Part shown: in pieces, positions 50,905 through 58,931 of the stretch | How the letters are laid out: each line of letters starts with the position of its first letter | Numbering within the stretch: position 1 is the first letter of the stretch | Source: Bacteroides ovatus | GTDB taxonomy: Bacteria; Bacteroidota; Bacteroidia; Bacteroidales; Bacteroidaceae | Direction of reading: 5' to 3' | DNA length: 64,000 nt | Assembly: GCF_001314995.1 (NCBI RefSeq) | Contig: NZ_CP012938.1 | Location: 6,076,001 to 6,140,000 of the forward strand | Notes under the pieces: generated by a model | Seen by the model: only the letters and a program-made list of their open reading frames with translations | Told to the model about the DNA's origin: nothing | Databases searched by the model: none | Translations under genes and position numbers: made by a program

Positions 50905-51786
50905 TTAATGCTGCATTACATATTCGTAAACGATACGGGAAATATCAGCGATAATCTTACTGTTCGCCTGATTATTTTCTTCGGAATCCTTCACGAAGAC
51001 AGCTATACTATAAGTACGTCCACCGGGCAAAAGAACGAAACCGATGTCATTACAACCGATTTGTTGTCCTTTCGCATTAAGATCTCCCGTTCCGGTTTTA
51101 TGACCTACGGTTATTTTTTTGTCGAGCAACGGAGCAACCAGACGGTCTTGCCCGGTTTGACATTCTACCATTGTTTGAAATATGAAGTCTTTGTACACTT
51201 TGGGAAACAATGGCTTCTTACGGAATATTTCCACTAATTCGGCTGCGGCTAACGGAGTAGTCCAGTTTTCATAACATAGGTTCAAGTCTTCGTGCATGGC
51301 AGTTTCCGTACCGACAATGGCACATTCCCGAATTCCTAGTGAATGGATATACTTGTTTACGGCATCCGGACCTCCCTGATAATCAAAAAGAATATCGCAG
51401 GCATTGTTGTCACTCTGTTGAAGTGTATATTTTAGCAGGTCGGCAATACTCATTTCAATTCCACCCTGCGGATATTTATCCCGTAGCGGACTGTAAGTAT
51501 CCGGCTTTAAATCCGATTTTTTTATGGCTAACCGGGTTTCCAGCGATTGCCCCTGTTTTCCCATATAATCTGCCAATGCTAATGCCTGATGAAACTTGAA
51601 TACGCTCATCAGTGGATAGTGAATATCATTATTGACAGTTATCGTATCTTTCCCATCAATGATGACGGCTATTCCTATTTCGGCCTTCTTTCCCTTGATG
51701 GCTTCTTTCAACTGTGTCTCCAGTTGAGTTTGTTGGGCAAACAGGAGGGTGGGGACTAAACAAAGAAATACTATGAATGAACGCAT
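50905..51786 (-). CDS. Class A beta-lactamase, subclass A2 type
   Basis: 293 residues with a signal peptide (MRSFIVFLCLVPTLLFAQQ). Active-site motifs: SVFK (Ser70-Lys73), SDN (Ser130), GTETAMHED (Glu166 with His at 170, as in PER/CfxA-like A2 enzymes) and HKTGTGD (Lys234). It resembles chromosomal CepA/CblA-type cephalosporinases of Bacteroides and would hydrolyse beta-lactams in the periplasm. No insertion sequence lies upstream to raise expression. Met1 at 51792 is an alternative start. Confidence 0.92.
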   Translation of the reverse strand: MRSFIVFLCLVPTLLFAQQTQLETQLKEAIKGKKAEIGIAVIIDGKDTITVNNDIHYPLMSVFKFHQALALADYMGKQGQSLETRLAIKKSDLKPDTYSPLRDKYPQGGIEMSIADLLKYTLQQSDNNACDILFDYQGGPDAVNKYIHSLGIRECAIVGTETAMHEDLNLCYENWTTPLAAAELVEIFRKKPLFPKVYKDFIFQTMVECQTGQDRLVAPLLDKKITVGHKTGTGDLNAKGQQIGCNDIGFVLLPGGRTYSIAVFVKDSEENNQANSKIIADISRIVYEYVMQH

Positions 51787-51849
51787 AATCAATTTCTCTT
51801 TTAACGGGTTACTAATTTTCTAGTGAAATCATATTCTCTATTGAAGTCA

Positions 51850-51857
51850 CAAAGGTA
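51850..51857 (-). promoter_or_regulatory. -7 box for the beta-lactamase gene
   Basis: TACCTTTG on the minus strand, about 64 bases before the ATG at 51786. This is a native-type promoter. Confidence 0.6.
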
Positions 51858-51907
51858 TAAATAGTAATTGCCTTTGCAAATTCTTACTTGAAATTTATAG
51901 TTGTATA

Positions 51908-52015
51908 ATGTGTTATAGGGCCATGTTGGTTTCTGATGGACGTTTAAGTCCATTGGTTGCAATGATTCATAAATATGGGAAAGCGTATGAACAGGAAGGA
52001 TATATACAGGACTAA
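51908..52015 (+). other. Short ORF, possible gene remnant
   Basis: A 35-residue reading frame, MCYRAMLVSDGRLSPLVAMI and on to GKAYEQEGYIQD. No family is recognised and no ribosome site is clear. It could be a remnant of a gene lost with the adjacent truncated SWIM-like gene. Confidence 0.25.
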
Positions 52016-52024
52016 ATTAGTAAT

Positions 52025-52327
52025 ATGATTACACTGGGTAATTTTGAGAATTTTGTCCCTTATAAGATGTTGATGCGTGGGGAAGAATATTATGATACGG
52101 ATACCGTTTCTGAACTGGAAGAAATTTCACCTAGTGAATGCACTGCAACCGTAGAGGGTACGGATGATTATAATGTGGAAATATTTTCTGCATCTCTGTT
52201 GTTTGGAGATAGCAAAGTTCGTACCTTTGTAAGGTTATCAAATAAGCTTGGTTATGAAAAAGTCTATAAAACGTTTACCCAAACGTACGCAGGAAGAATT
52301 GACAGTCTTGCTGGATTTAGTGCGTAA
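52025..52327 (+). pseudogene. Truncated SWIM zinc-finger-type protein
   Basis: The first 55 residues, MITLGNFENFVPYKMLMRGE and on to TVEGTDDYNVEIF, match the start of Bacteroides SWIM zinc-finger proteins. From about residue 56 (near 52190) the reading switches to unrelated sequence and runs into the promoter and start of the next gene. The zinc Cys/His part is absent. A deletion that joined the two genes is the simplest explanation. It is unlikely to be functional. Confidence 0.6.
52222..52229 (+). promoter_or_regulatory. -7 box for the nucleotidyltransferase-HEPN gene
   Basis: TACCTTTG with TTTG at 52202-52205, 25 bases before the ATG at 52254. It lies within the remnant ORF and supports separate expression. 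Confidence 0.55.
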
Positions 52328-53141
52328 GAACATCAGGAATTGTCAGATGGTTATCCTGTTCGGAAGTTATGCAAGGGGAAACTATGTTTTATGGGATAGT
52401 AATATAGAATTCGGTGTGCATACTTCCTATCAGAGTGATTATGATATTCTTGTGGTCATAACCGGACCGGCTAAGCAAGTGGAAGAGAAATTACACCGTA
52501 TTACGAATAAATATCATGACTTGTTTGCAGACCGTCGTCATGCTTTTCCGCAATTTATAGTAGAGCATATTAATACAGTAAACCGTAATTTGGAAATCAG
52601 CCAGTATTTCTTTACGGATATAGTAAAGGAGGGTATCATGCTTTACGATAGTGGTAAATGTGAATTGGCTAAACCACGTAAGTTGAGCTTTAGGGAGATT
52701 CGGGATATTGCGCAAAAAGAATTTGATGAATTATATCCATATGCTTGCGGGCTTTTAGAAGGGGTGAAAGAATATTATTTGCCTAAGAAACAAACTAAGA
52801 TTTCAGCTTTTCTTCTTCATCAGACGTGTGAGAAACTTTATAATTGTATCCTGATGGTCTTTACAAACTATCGCCCAAAGAGTCATAAAATCAAAGAACT
52901 TGGTGGGATGGTGAAGCGTTTTTCTATGGAATTAACCACAGTCTTTCCTCAAAATACGGATGCAGAGAAAGAATGTTTTGATTTATTATGCCGTTCTTAC
53001 ATTGAAGCTCGCTATAACAAAGATTTCAGTATCTCACAAGAACAACTGGAATATCTTATTTCCCGCATAGATATTCTGAAAGATATTACCGAACGCTTAT
53101 GTAAGGAGAAGATTGTGGAATATGATACGATGATGAAATAA
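52254..53141 (+). CDS. Nucleotidyltransferase (MNT)-HEPN fusion protein
   Basis: 295 residues from MKKSIKRLPKRTQEELTVLL. The N-terminal half is a pol-beta-type nucleotidyltransferase: ILFGSYARGNYV is the GSxxRG motif, and SDYDILVVITG supplies the DxD metal Asp residues. The C-terminal half (QTKISAFLLHQTCEKLYNCI) is a HEPN domain. In two-gene MNT-HEPN systems HEPN is an RNase toxin and MNT its AMP-adding antitoxin; here they are one chain. HEPN's RxxxxH motif is not clear (NYRPKSHKIKEL nearest). Confidence 0.87.
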   Translation: MKKSIKRLPKRTQEELTVLLDLVRKNIRNCQMVILFGSYARGNYVLWDSNIEFGVHTSYQSDYDILVVITGPAKQVEEKLHRITNKYHDLFADRRHAFPQFIVEHINTVNRNLEISQYFFTDIVKEGIMLYDSGKCELAKPRKLSFREIRDIAQKEFDELYPYACGLLEGVKEYYLPKKQTKISAFLLHQTCEKLYNCILMVFTNYRPKSHKIKELGGMVKRFSMELTTVFPQNTDAEKECFDLLCRSYIEARYNKDFSISQEQLEYLISRIDILKDITERLCKEKIVEYDTMMK

Positions 53142-53414
53142 TTGATTGTATCTTATAGGGTTATTCCTAAAATATAAGATAACTCGGCTGATGCGAGTTA
53201 TAAACTTTGTGCCATTTGTCGTATTATTTAAAGGTAGTTCAACTAAGACTACACTTTTCCTACCGAACTTTTTGTATAAAATTACATTTTTCCTACCAAA
53301 TATTTAATATTATGATACAATGGTGGAATAATTGTTCCCAGTGAAATAAGTAGATGTCGCAGTTATAACTTGAACCTAGGCAGCAGTCCCTATGAAATGA
53401 AAAACAAAATATAT

Positions 53415-53515
53415 CTGTCATCTGTCACAGATTATAATCTAACTTGCAGAGTATAAGAACTTAATAGCGTGACAGCACAAGGTGACAGCAGTGTGATAGC
53501 AATAATGCTGTCACC
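53415..53515 (+). repeat. Left arm of a composite 101-bp inverted repeat
   Basis: A perfect 20-bp block (53415-53434) and a 48-bp block (53468-53515), 33 bases apart. Both recur in inverted order and with the same 33-base gap at 56051-56151. The 20-bp blocks are identical; the 48-bp blocks match at 40 positions. The inner block has three direct GTGAYAGC boxes and ends in a hairpin (GTGATAGCA/TGCTGTCAC). Confidence 0.9.
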
Positions 53516-53627
53516 CCCAAAAACAAAGAAAAAATCAAAGATACTGTTTGGAATTTGATAGTATCAGCTATAGAAAGATAAGTCGTTCAATTTATTATCC
53601 CCGTACTTATGAGTTGTACCCTGCCTT

Positions 53628-53796
53628 TAAACTAACGGTTTCAAGGCGTGAAACTGTTGGTTCTGCGGTTTGAAACTTTAGTTTCATACGCTTGAAACTC
53701 TAGTTCCAATTACTTGAAACTATTGGTTTCTTACTGATGAAACTAGAGTTTCTCCTATCTGGAACTTTAGTTTCAAGCAGAGAAAACTAACTTGAA
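53628..53796 (+). repeat. Eight iteron-like palindromes with 22-bp period
   Basis: Units of consensus GAAACTNNAGTTTC start at 53628, 53650, 53672, 53694, 53716, 53739, 53761 and 53782; the last is degenerate. Seven spacings are 22, 22, 22, 22, 23, 22 and 21 bases, about two helical turns, so all sites face one side of the DNA. The 8-base linkers differ. The array ends 169 bases before the VirE-like start. Confidence 0.9.
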
Positions 53797-53964
53797 CCGT
53801 AATTGAGTGATAACGATCCCGTTTCTTTCAGCTAGATAGTCACTTGATATATCAATAATTTTCTATATTAAAATCTTGTTTTTCTTGTCGGTCCCGGATA
53901 ATATGAGTAATTTAGCAGTCTCAACGATCAAAAGGCGCTGACAAAACAATTTATTATCAAATTA

Positions 53965-56055
53965 ATGAAAATTACTCAATTTCGTAAGAACGAAGATACG
54001 ATAGCGCTTAGCGTAATGGATCTTGATATACTGGTAAATAAGATAAAGACAGAAATAAAATCCCGTCCTGTTTCTACATTCAGAGAGCATTTGCGATATA
54101 CCCTTCCCGATGAACGGTGTATGTTTGCCAATAAACTTCCTCAAATAATTCCTGCTGCCGAATTCCGAAAAGTAAACGGTCAGAAACAGATGAAAAACTA
54201 CAACGGTATTGTAGAACTGACCATCGGTCCTTTATCCAATAAGTCGGAAATCGCTTTAGTGAAACAAAAAGCCTGTGAGCAACCACAAACCCGTTGTGTT
54301 TTTATGGGTTCAAGTGGCAAAACGGTGAAAATATGGACTACCTTTACCCGACCGGACAACTCGCTTCCCAACACCCGGGAAGAAGCGGAATTATTCCATG
54401 CCCATGCTTATCGATTGGCTGTGAAATGTTATCAGCCCCAGATTCCATTCGATATACTTCCCAAAGAGCCGACTTTAGAACAATATTCACGCTTATCCCA
54501 CGATCCGGACATCATATATCGTCCGGATTCAGTCCAGTTTTATCTCTCTCAACCATCATCAATGCCCGAAGAAACCACTTTCCGTGAAGCGGTTCAGGCG
54601 GAGAAATCTCCATTGACTCGTGCCGTACCGGGATATGATGCGGAAAATGCATTTCTGATGCTTTTCGAAGCCGCTTTTCGGAAAGCTTATGCCGATCTTA
54701 GGGAAGCGGGACTCGAATTGAGCGAAGACACATGGCATCCTTTAGTCGTCCAACTGGCTAAAAACTGTTTTGCTTCGGGACTTCCGCAAGAAGAAGTCGT
54801 GAAACGTACCGTTTTCCACTTCTATATGTATAAACAGGAGGAGCTTATCCGGCAAATGATTGGTAATATATATACAGAGTGCAAAGGCTTTGGTAAGAAT
54901 ATCAGCCTGACTAAAGAGCAGCAACTCGCCTTGCAAACAGAAGAATTCATGAAACGCCGCTATGAATTCCGCCATAACACTCAAATTGGTGAGGTAGAAT
55001 ATCGTGAAAGGCTTTCTTTCCGTTTCCGCTTCAATCCTCTCGACAAACGTGCGCTGAATAGCATTGCTTTAGATGCGCAAATGGAAGGCATCCCGTTGTG
55101 GGACAGGGATATTAGTCGTTATATTTACTCCAACCGTGTGCCTGTATTCAACCCGTTGGAAGATTTTCTCTACCGGCTTCCTGCGTGGGACGGCAAAGAC
55201 CGTATCCGTGCATTGGCAGCCACCGTCCCTTGTAAGAATCCGTATTGGATGGATTTGTTCCACCGTTGGTTCCTCAATATGGTTTCTCATTGGAAAGGAA
55301 GCAATAAAAAGTATGCAAACAGTGTTTCGCCCTTACTTGTCGGACCGCAAGGGACACGTAAATCCACCTTTTGCCGGAGCATAATGCCCCCTACCGGGCG
55401 TTCCTACTATACCGACGGTATTGATTTCTCCCGAAAGAAAGATGCCGAACTTTACCTCAATCGTTTTGCGCTTATCAATATCGATGAATTTGACCAGGTG
55501 AGTTCGACACAACAAGGCTTCCTGAAACATATTCTGCAAAAGCCTGTACTGAATGTGAAGAAACCTCATGGCAGTGCCGTGCTTGAAATGCGTCGGTACG
55601 CCTCATTCATAGCCACGAGCAACCAAAAAGACTTGTTGACCGACCCTTCCGGCAGTCGTCGTTTTATTTGTATCGAAGTGACCGGAGTGATTGACACCAA
55701 CCGTCCGATAGACTATGAGCAGCTTTACGCACAAGCTATGTATGAACTGGAACATGGCGAACGTTACTGGTTCGATCAGGAGGAAGAAAAGATCATGGTA
55801 GAAAACAACCGTGAATTTGAACAAGTCCCGCCGGAAGAGCAACTTTTCTTCCGTTATTTTCGTGCCGCGCAGCCTGAAGAAGGGGAGTGGCTGTCTCCAG
55901 CAGAGATTATGGAAGATATTCAAAAAGGCAGTTCAATCCCGATGTCTGTCAAGAGGGTTAATTCTTTCGGAAGAATACTGAAAAAGCAAGAAATCCCTTC
56001 TAAACATACGCGTAGCGGTACGCTTTATCATGTTGTAAGACTAATAATCAGGTGA
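53965..56055 (+). CDS. VirE-type primase/helicase-like protein (BT4734-like N-domain)
   Basis: 696 residues. The N-terminal 170 residues look like the BT4734-like/VirE_N domain, related to primases. Residues 370-600 are a VirE (D5-like) P-loop ATPase: LLVGPQGTRKSTFC is Walker A and FALINIDEFDQ is Walker B, with FIATSNQKDLLTDPSGSRRF as sensor and Arg finger region. The tail resembles DUF3874. Such proteins replicate phage satellites and mobile islands. It is the only gene inside the inverted repeat; its stop codon lies in the right arm. Confidence 0.87.
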   Translation: MKITQFRKNEDTIALSVMDLDILVNKIKTEIKSRPVSTFREHLRYTLPDERCMFANKLPQIIPAAEFRKVNGQKQMKNYNGIVELTIGPLSNKSEIALVKQKACEQPQTRCVFMGSSGKTVKIWTTFTRPDNSLPNTREEAELFHAHAYRLAVKCYQPQIPFDILPKEPTLEQYSRLSHDPDIIYRPDSVQFYLSQPSSMPEETTFREAVQAEKSPLTRAVPGYDAENAFLMLFEAAFRKAYADLREAGLELSEDTWHPLVVQLAKNCFASGLPQEEVVKRTVFHFYMYKQEELIRQMIGNIYTECKGFGKNISLTKEQQLALQTEEFMKRRYEFRHNTQIGEVEYRERLSFRFRFNPLDKRALNSIALDAQMEGIPLWDRDISRYIYSNRVPVFNPLEDFLYRLPAWDGKDRIRALAATVPCKNPYWMDLFHRWFLNMVSHWKGSNKKYANSVSPLLVGPQGTRKSTFCRSIMPPTGRSYYTDGIDFSRKKDAELYLNRFALINIDEFDQVSSTQQGFLKHILQKPVLNVKKPHGSAVLEMRRYASFIATSNQKDLLTDPSGSRRFICIEVTGVIDTNRPIDYEQLYAQAMYELEHGERYWFDQEEEKIMVENNREFEQVPPEEQLFFRYFRAAQPEEGEWLSPAEIMEDIQKGSSIPMSVKRVNSFGRILKKQEIPSKHTRSGTLYHVVRLIIR

Positions 56056-56151
56056 CGGCAAAAATGCCATCACCCTGCTGTCACCTCTTGCTGTCACGGA
56101 CTTATCGGTTCATTACTAAACTATTAACCCCTAATCTGTGACAGATGACAG
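56051..56151 (-). repeat. Right arm of the composite 101-bp inverted repeat
   Basis: The 48-bp block occupies 56051-56098 and the perfect 20-bp block 56132-56151, mirroring the left arm. It contains the VirE stop codon and a hairpin (GGTGACGGCA/TGCCATCACC) that could terminate transcription, and ends five bases before the stop of the convergent DUF6078 gene. Confidence 0.9.
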
Positions 56152-56155
56152 CAAC

Positions 56156-56590
56156 TTACCAAATATATTCTTCTGTGTAGCGTTGGTAAGTTGGTTCTTC
56201 TTTTATTCCTTTATTACGGAACAGTTGTTTTATATAGGCTTGGTCTTTAGGCATAAGCCCCCGTTCTCCACGATAGAACCGATAATATCCTGTTTTCCCG
56301 TAGTGTCCCACTAATTGTATTCTGATACTGACTGCATCCTCATAAGGAATTCTGTTAAGCAACTGTTTAAGTCCCCATGCCATATGGACTTTTACAGCAG
56401 TTTTAAAACATTCGTATTGATTCCCATCTGCAGGATAACGTGCCGGATTAACAATGGAGATATAAAGGTTATCAATTGTATCAAGTTGTGTAGCTATGTG
56501 GCGCAGGCATTTTGAGGCTTGTGGACATTGATCGTTGAAGCAACGGGCAAAATTGTAAGGGACAGACAGACTGTCGGGTTCTTCTTTCAT
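56156..56590 (-). CDS. DUF6078-type protein
   Basis: 144 residues. A Cys-rich start (FARCFNDQCPQASKCLRHIA) could bind metal; GKTGYYRFYRGERGLMPKDQ follows. It matches my memory of DUF6078, found beside VirE-type genes in Bacteroides. Function unknown. It converges on the VirE-like gene across the right repeat arm. Confidence 0.75.
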   Translation of the reverse strand: MKEEPDSLSVPYNFARCFNDQCPQASKCLRHIATQLDTIDNLYISIVNPARYPADGNQYECFKTAVKVHMAWGLKQLLNRIPYEDAVSIRIQLVGHYGKTGYYRFYRGERGLMPKDQAYIKQLFRNKGIKEEPTYQRYTEEYIW

Positions 56591-56746
56591 CTTGTTGGAC
56601 TTATTTTATTTGTGAAATACTGTTGTAGATATAGCAAACAGAATTCTTCACAAAAGTATGACTTTATTTTGGGAATGGGAAGCGTTGGGTAGTGTTTATT
56701 TGTATGTAATGGGGATTTCTTATCAACATTTGATAATTAGGGATAC

Positions 56747-56929
56747 TCAATATATATCCCTAATTATTTGTAACAAGGTTTCTCTTTCTTGTTTAAGGTT
56801 CTTTATCTCTATTTTTAGCCAATCAATTTCTTTGTTCTTTGAGGAAATCAATTCATCTACAACTTCCTTAGGAAAATAATTGTTATAAACGAAGTTGAGT
56901 GTTTTATAAAGGTCATCTATTTCTCTTTT
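56747..56929 (-). other. Open frame reachable from the HTH gene by -1 slippage
   Basis: After the run of seven A in ESLKK (minus strand, near 56926-56932), a -1 shift avoids the TAG and reads 57 more codons: REIDDLYKTLNFVYNNYF, then a coiled coil (IDWLKIEIKNLKQERETLLQ) ending at TGA 56749-56747. The frame has no ATG of its own. A AAA AAA G is a good slip sequence. It may be programmed frameshifting, a mutation or a sequence error. Confidence 0.5.
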
Positions 56930-57315
56930 TTTAAGCTCTCAAATTGTTCTTTCTGTTTCTCTAACAGTTTCTCAAAGAGTTCAATCGTTTGTTCTATGGG
57001 AAAATTATTGAATGTTTGGTTATTACCAATTGCATTTTTTACACCACAATTCTCGTAAAAATTATTTGTGTTATATAAAACTGTTTCTTCGTTATACTCT
57101 TTCAATCCGTCGGTAGTAACTCCTAATGCAGAGGCTATTTTTTCTAATCGTTCATCGTCAATTTTCTCGGTTTGTTCCATTTTTGAAACAGCCTGCTTGG
57201 TTATTCCTAATAATTGGCCTAGCTCCGTTTGAGTCATACCGCGAAGTCTGCGTACACGTTCTATCTTTTTCCCAAGGTGAAGGTGATTTGATTTTATATT
57301 TTCTATTGTTTCCAT
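56917..57315 (-). CDS. XRE-type helix-turn-helix regulator with coiled-coil tail
   Basis: 132 residues. GKKIERVRRLRGMTQTELGQ, then LLGITKQAVSKMEQ, is the HTH (residues 15-50). A linker (YNTNNFYENCGVKNAIGNNQ) and a short coiled coil (IELFEKLLEKQKEQFESLKK) follow. It is a paralogue of the next gene upstream, with the same layout. It may regulate the neighbouring restriction or recombination genes. A possible extension by slippage is listed separately. Confidence 0.88.
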   Translation of the reverse strand: METIENIKSNHLHLGKKIERVRRLRGMTQTELGQLLGITKQAVSKMEQTEKIDDERLEKIASALGVTTDGLKEYNEETVLYNTNNFYENCGVKNAIGNNQTFNNFPIEQTIELFEKLLEKQKEQFESLKKEK

Positions 57316-57350
57316 TCTTCTATATATTAGATTGCTGAATCTAGCAGTGA

Positions 57351-57758
57351 TTATTTCATATATTTTTTCAGGATCTCAATTTTATCTTGCTCACTTTTCA
57401 ATAAACGCTCATATAACTCAACTATCTTTTCAAGTGGATTTATTTGTTGAACGATGGCGTATGTAGTAGCACCTTCAGAGATATTTGCATCCTTATAATT
57501 ATGATGATTAATATTGAAAATCGTCTTTTCAACATCAAAGTCTTTAATGACTTCTTCGGATATCCCCAACACTTCAGCAATTCTTTTTAGAAAACCTTCT
57601 TCTATTTCCTCTTGTTTCTCAATCTTTGAAATGACCTGCTGATTTACACCAAGATCGGCAGCCAGCGCTTCCTGTTTCATGCCTAAATATACACGAATCC
57701 TTTGTAAATTGCGCCCGACATGTCTTCGGTTTTCTTTCTCTTTTATTTCAACATCCAT
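57351..57758 (-). CDS. XRE-type helix-turn-helix regulator, paralogue
   Basis: 135 residues from MDVEIKEKENRRHVGRNLQR; the ORF opens 14 codons earlier with uncharacteristic residues. The HTH is GMKQEALAADLGVNQQVISK. The C-terminal half (INHHNYKDANISEGATTYAI) and the coiled coil (EKIVELYERLLKSEQDKIEI) parallel the downstream paralogue. It lies 35 bases before that gene's start, so the two form an operon of related regulators. Confidence 0.87.
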   Translation of the reverse strand: MDVEIKEKENRRHVGRNLQRIRVYLGMKQEALAADLGVNQQVISKIEKQEEIEEGFLKRIAEVLGISEEVIKDFDVEKTIFNINHHNYKDANISEGATTYAIVQQINPLEKIVELYERLLKSEQDKIEILKKYMK

Positions 57759-57956
57759 ATTATTGTTCTTTAAATGAATACGTCTAGGCAAAGATAACAA
57801 GAAACAGTTTAATTCAAATGAAAGTGTGCTTTATTTTTTAGTGTATGGCTTATTGACACTATCATTTGAGGATTCATACAATATGTTAATCGTGGGTAGT
57901 CAATGCACCTTTGGCAGCCTTACAATTTTTCGATTAACTAACTATTTCTTGTATCA

Positions 57957-58808
57957 TTAATTATTATTTAAGCCAAAAGCTAGGGTACCTAACTTTTGCT
58001 TATAGCATTTCTCGATATTTACGGCTTCATAACTACTAATGCTAATAGATAGTGTTTCAAGGATAGACCAAGAGAAATTATTAGGATAGCTATTGTCTTG
58101 ATCGTATAATTTTTGTAAGGTTACATTGTTTCCGTGTCCTCCTGTTTTGGCATATTCTTTCCATCTACCCCAAATGCCTTCTTTCCCATATGTTGAACCT
58201 ATATAATTTTTTCCAGTTTTTCTGTCTGTTATTATATAAATACAGTTTACGGCAGAAAGCATTTTTTTCCATTCAGGATATTCTTTTTCTAATATTATAT
58301 TTTTTAGCTGTGCGAGGGTTAGAGCTATTTTTTCATATCCGGGGAAAATATGGTCAAATCCTGGAGTAATTTCAATAATCTCTTTATCATTTTTATCATT
58401 AAGCCATTGATGCCAAGATATGGTTGAAGGCCCCCAGTCTATAATGATACGTTCTTTTAGTTCATCAAAGCCTTCTACTTCAGTTATTTTATAGCAATAT
58501 TTGTTAGTGTTGCGTTCGTTGTCAGGACCTTCAATTTTGTAAATACCGATAAAACGGGCAATAGTGCCGTTTTCTCCAATAAAGGAAACAATATAATCGA
58601 CATTTTTAAATACATCCCTATGCTGCTCACTTTGATATGCTATAAATTTGTCTTTATCATTTCTATACCAGTCATACGGGTTACCTTCTACTTCTACTCC
58701 ATTTATGAATTGTTTCTGGCGTGCGTCTTTATGTCTTACTAACTTGATTCTTTTATTTATATCTAACCCTCTAAGTTTTAATAGTTCTCCAATTTTGATG
58801 ATTGCCAT
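57957..58808 (-). CDS. GIY-YIG nuclease-domain protein
   Basis: 283 residues. The C-terminal 100 residues hold the GIY-YIG core: CIYIITDRKTGKNYIGSTYG, then GRWKEYAKTGGHGNNVTL with the expected Arg, and a late Glu in SSYEAVNIEKCYKQK. The N-terminal 170 residues form a separate domain with no recognised family. It may be a defence or homing-type nuclease. It lies between the HTH pair and the recombinase, all on one strand. Confidence 0.85.
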   Translation of the reverse strand: MAIIKIGELLKLRGLDINKRIKLVRHKDARQKQFINGVEVEGNPYDWYRNDKDKFIAYQSEQHRDVFKNVDYIVSFIGENGTIARFIGIYKIEGPDNERNTNKYCYKITEVEGFDELKERIIIDWGPSTISWHQWLNDKNDKEIIEITPGFDHIFPGYEKIALTLAQLKNIILEKEYPEWKKMLSAVNCIYIITDRKTGKNYIGSTYGKEGIWGRWKEYAKTGGHGNNVTLQKLYDQDNSYPNNFSWSILETLSISISSYEAVNIEKCYKQKLGTLAFGLNNN

Positions 58809-58931
58809 AGTAATTTGTTTTTAAGATTAGTAGTTTTAGGATAAGCTTTCCGATTTGGATAGCTTGAGTACAAATATATGAAGAAAAAGTTATAAAGGGA
58901 AAAAGAAATTGACTTTTCCCCTTTACGTGGA

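Larger units (their letters stand above)
53142..53964. other. 823-base non-coding region with repeats ahead of the VirE-like gene
   Basis: It contains a small hairpin (TAACTCG/CGAGTTA, 53180-53200), two copies of a TTTTCCTACC motif (53251-53266 and 53284-53300, 33 bases apart), the left arm of a long inverted repeat (53415-53515) and an iteron-like array (53628-53796). No open reading frame of coding character is present. Confidence 0.7.

Noticed and set aside
53628..53796. CRISPR array
   Set aside because: The repeat unit is only 14 bp with 8-bp linkers, far shorter than CRISPR repeats and spacers, and no cas gene is near; VapD at 37611 is Cas2-like but a separate toxin family.
53415..56151. 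Insertion sequence with terminal inverted repeats
   Set aside because: No transposase is inside, the arms are composite with a divergent middle, and no target duplication is visible (flanks AAAATATAT and CAACTTACC differ).
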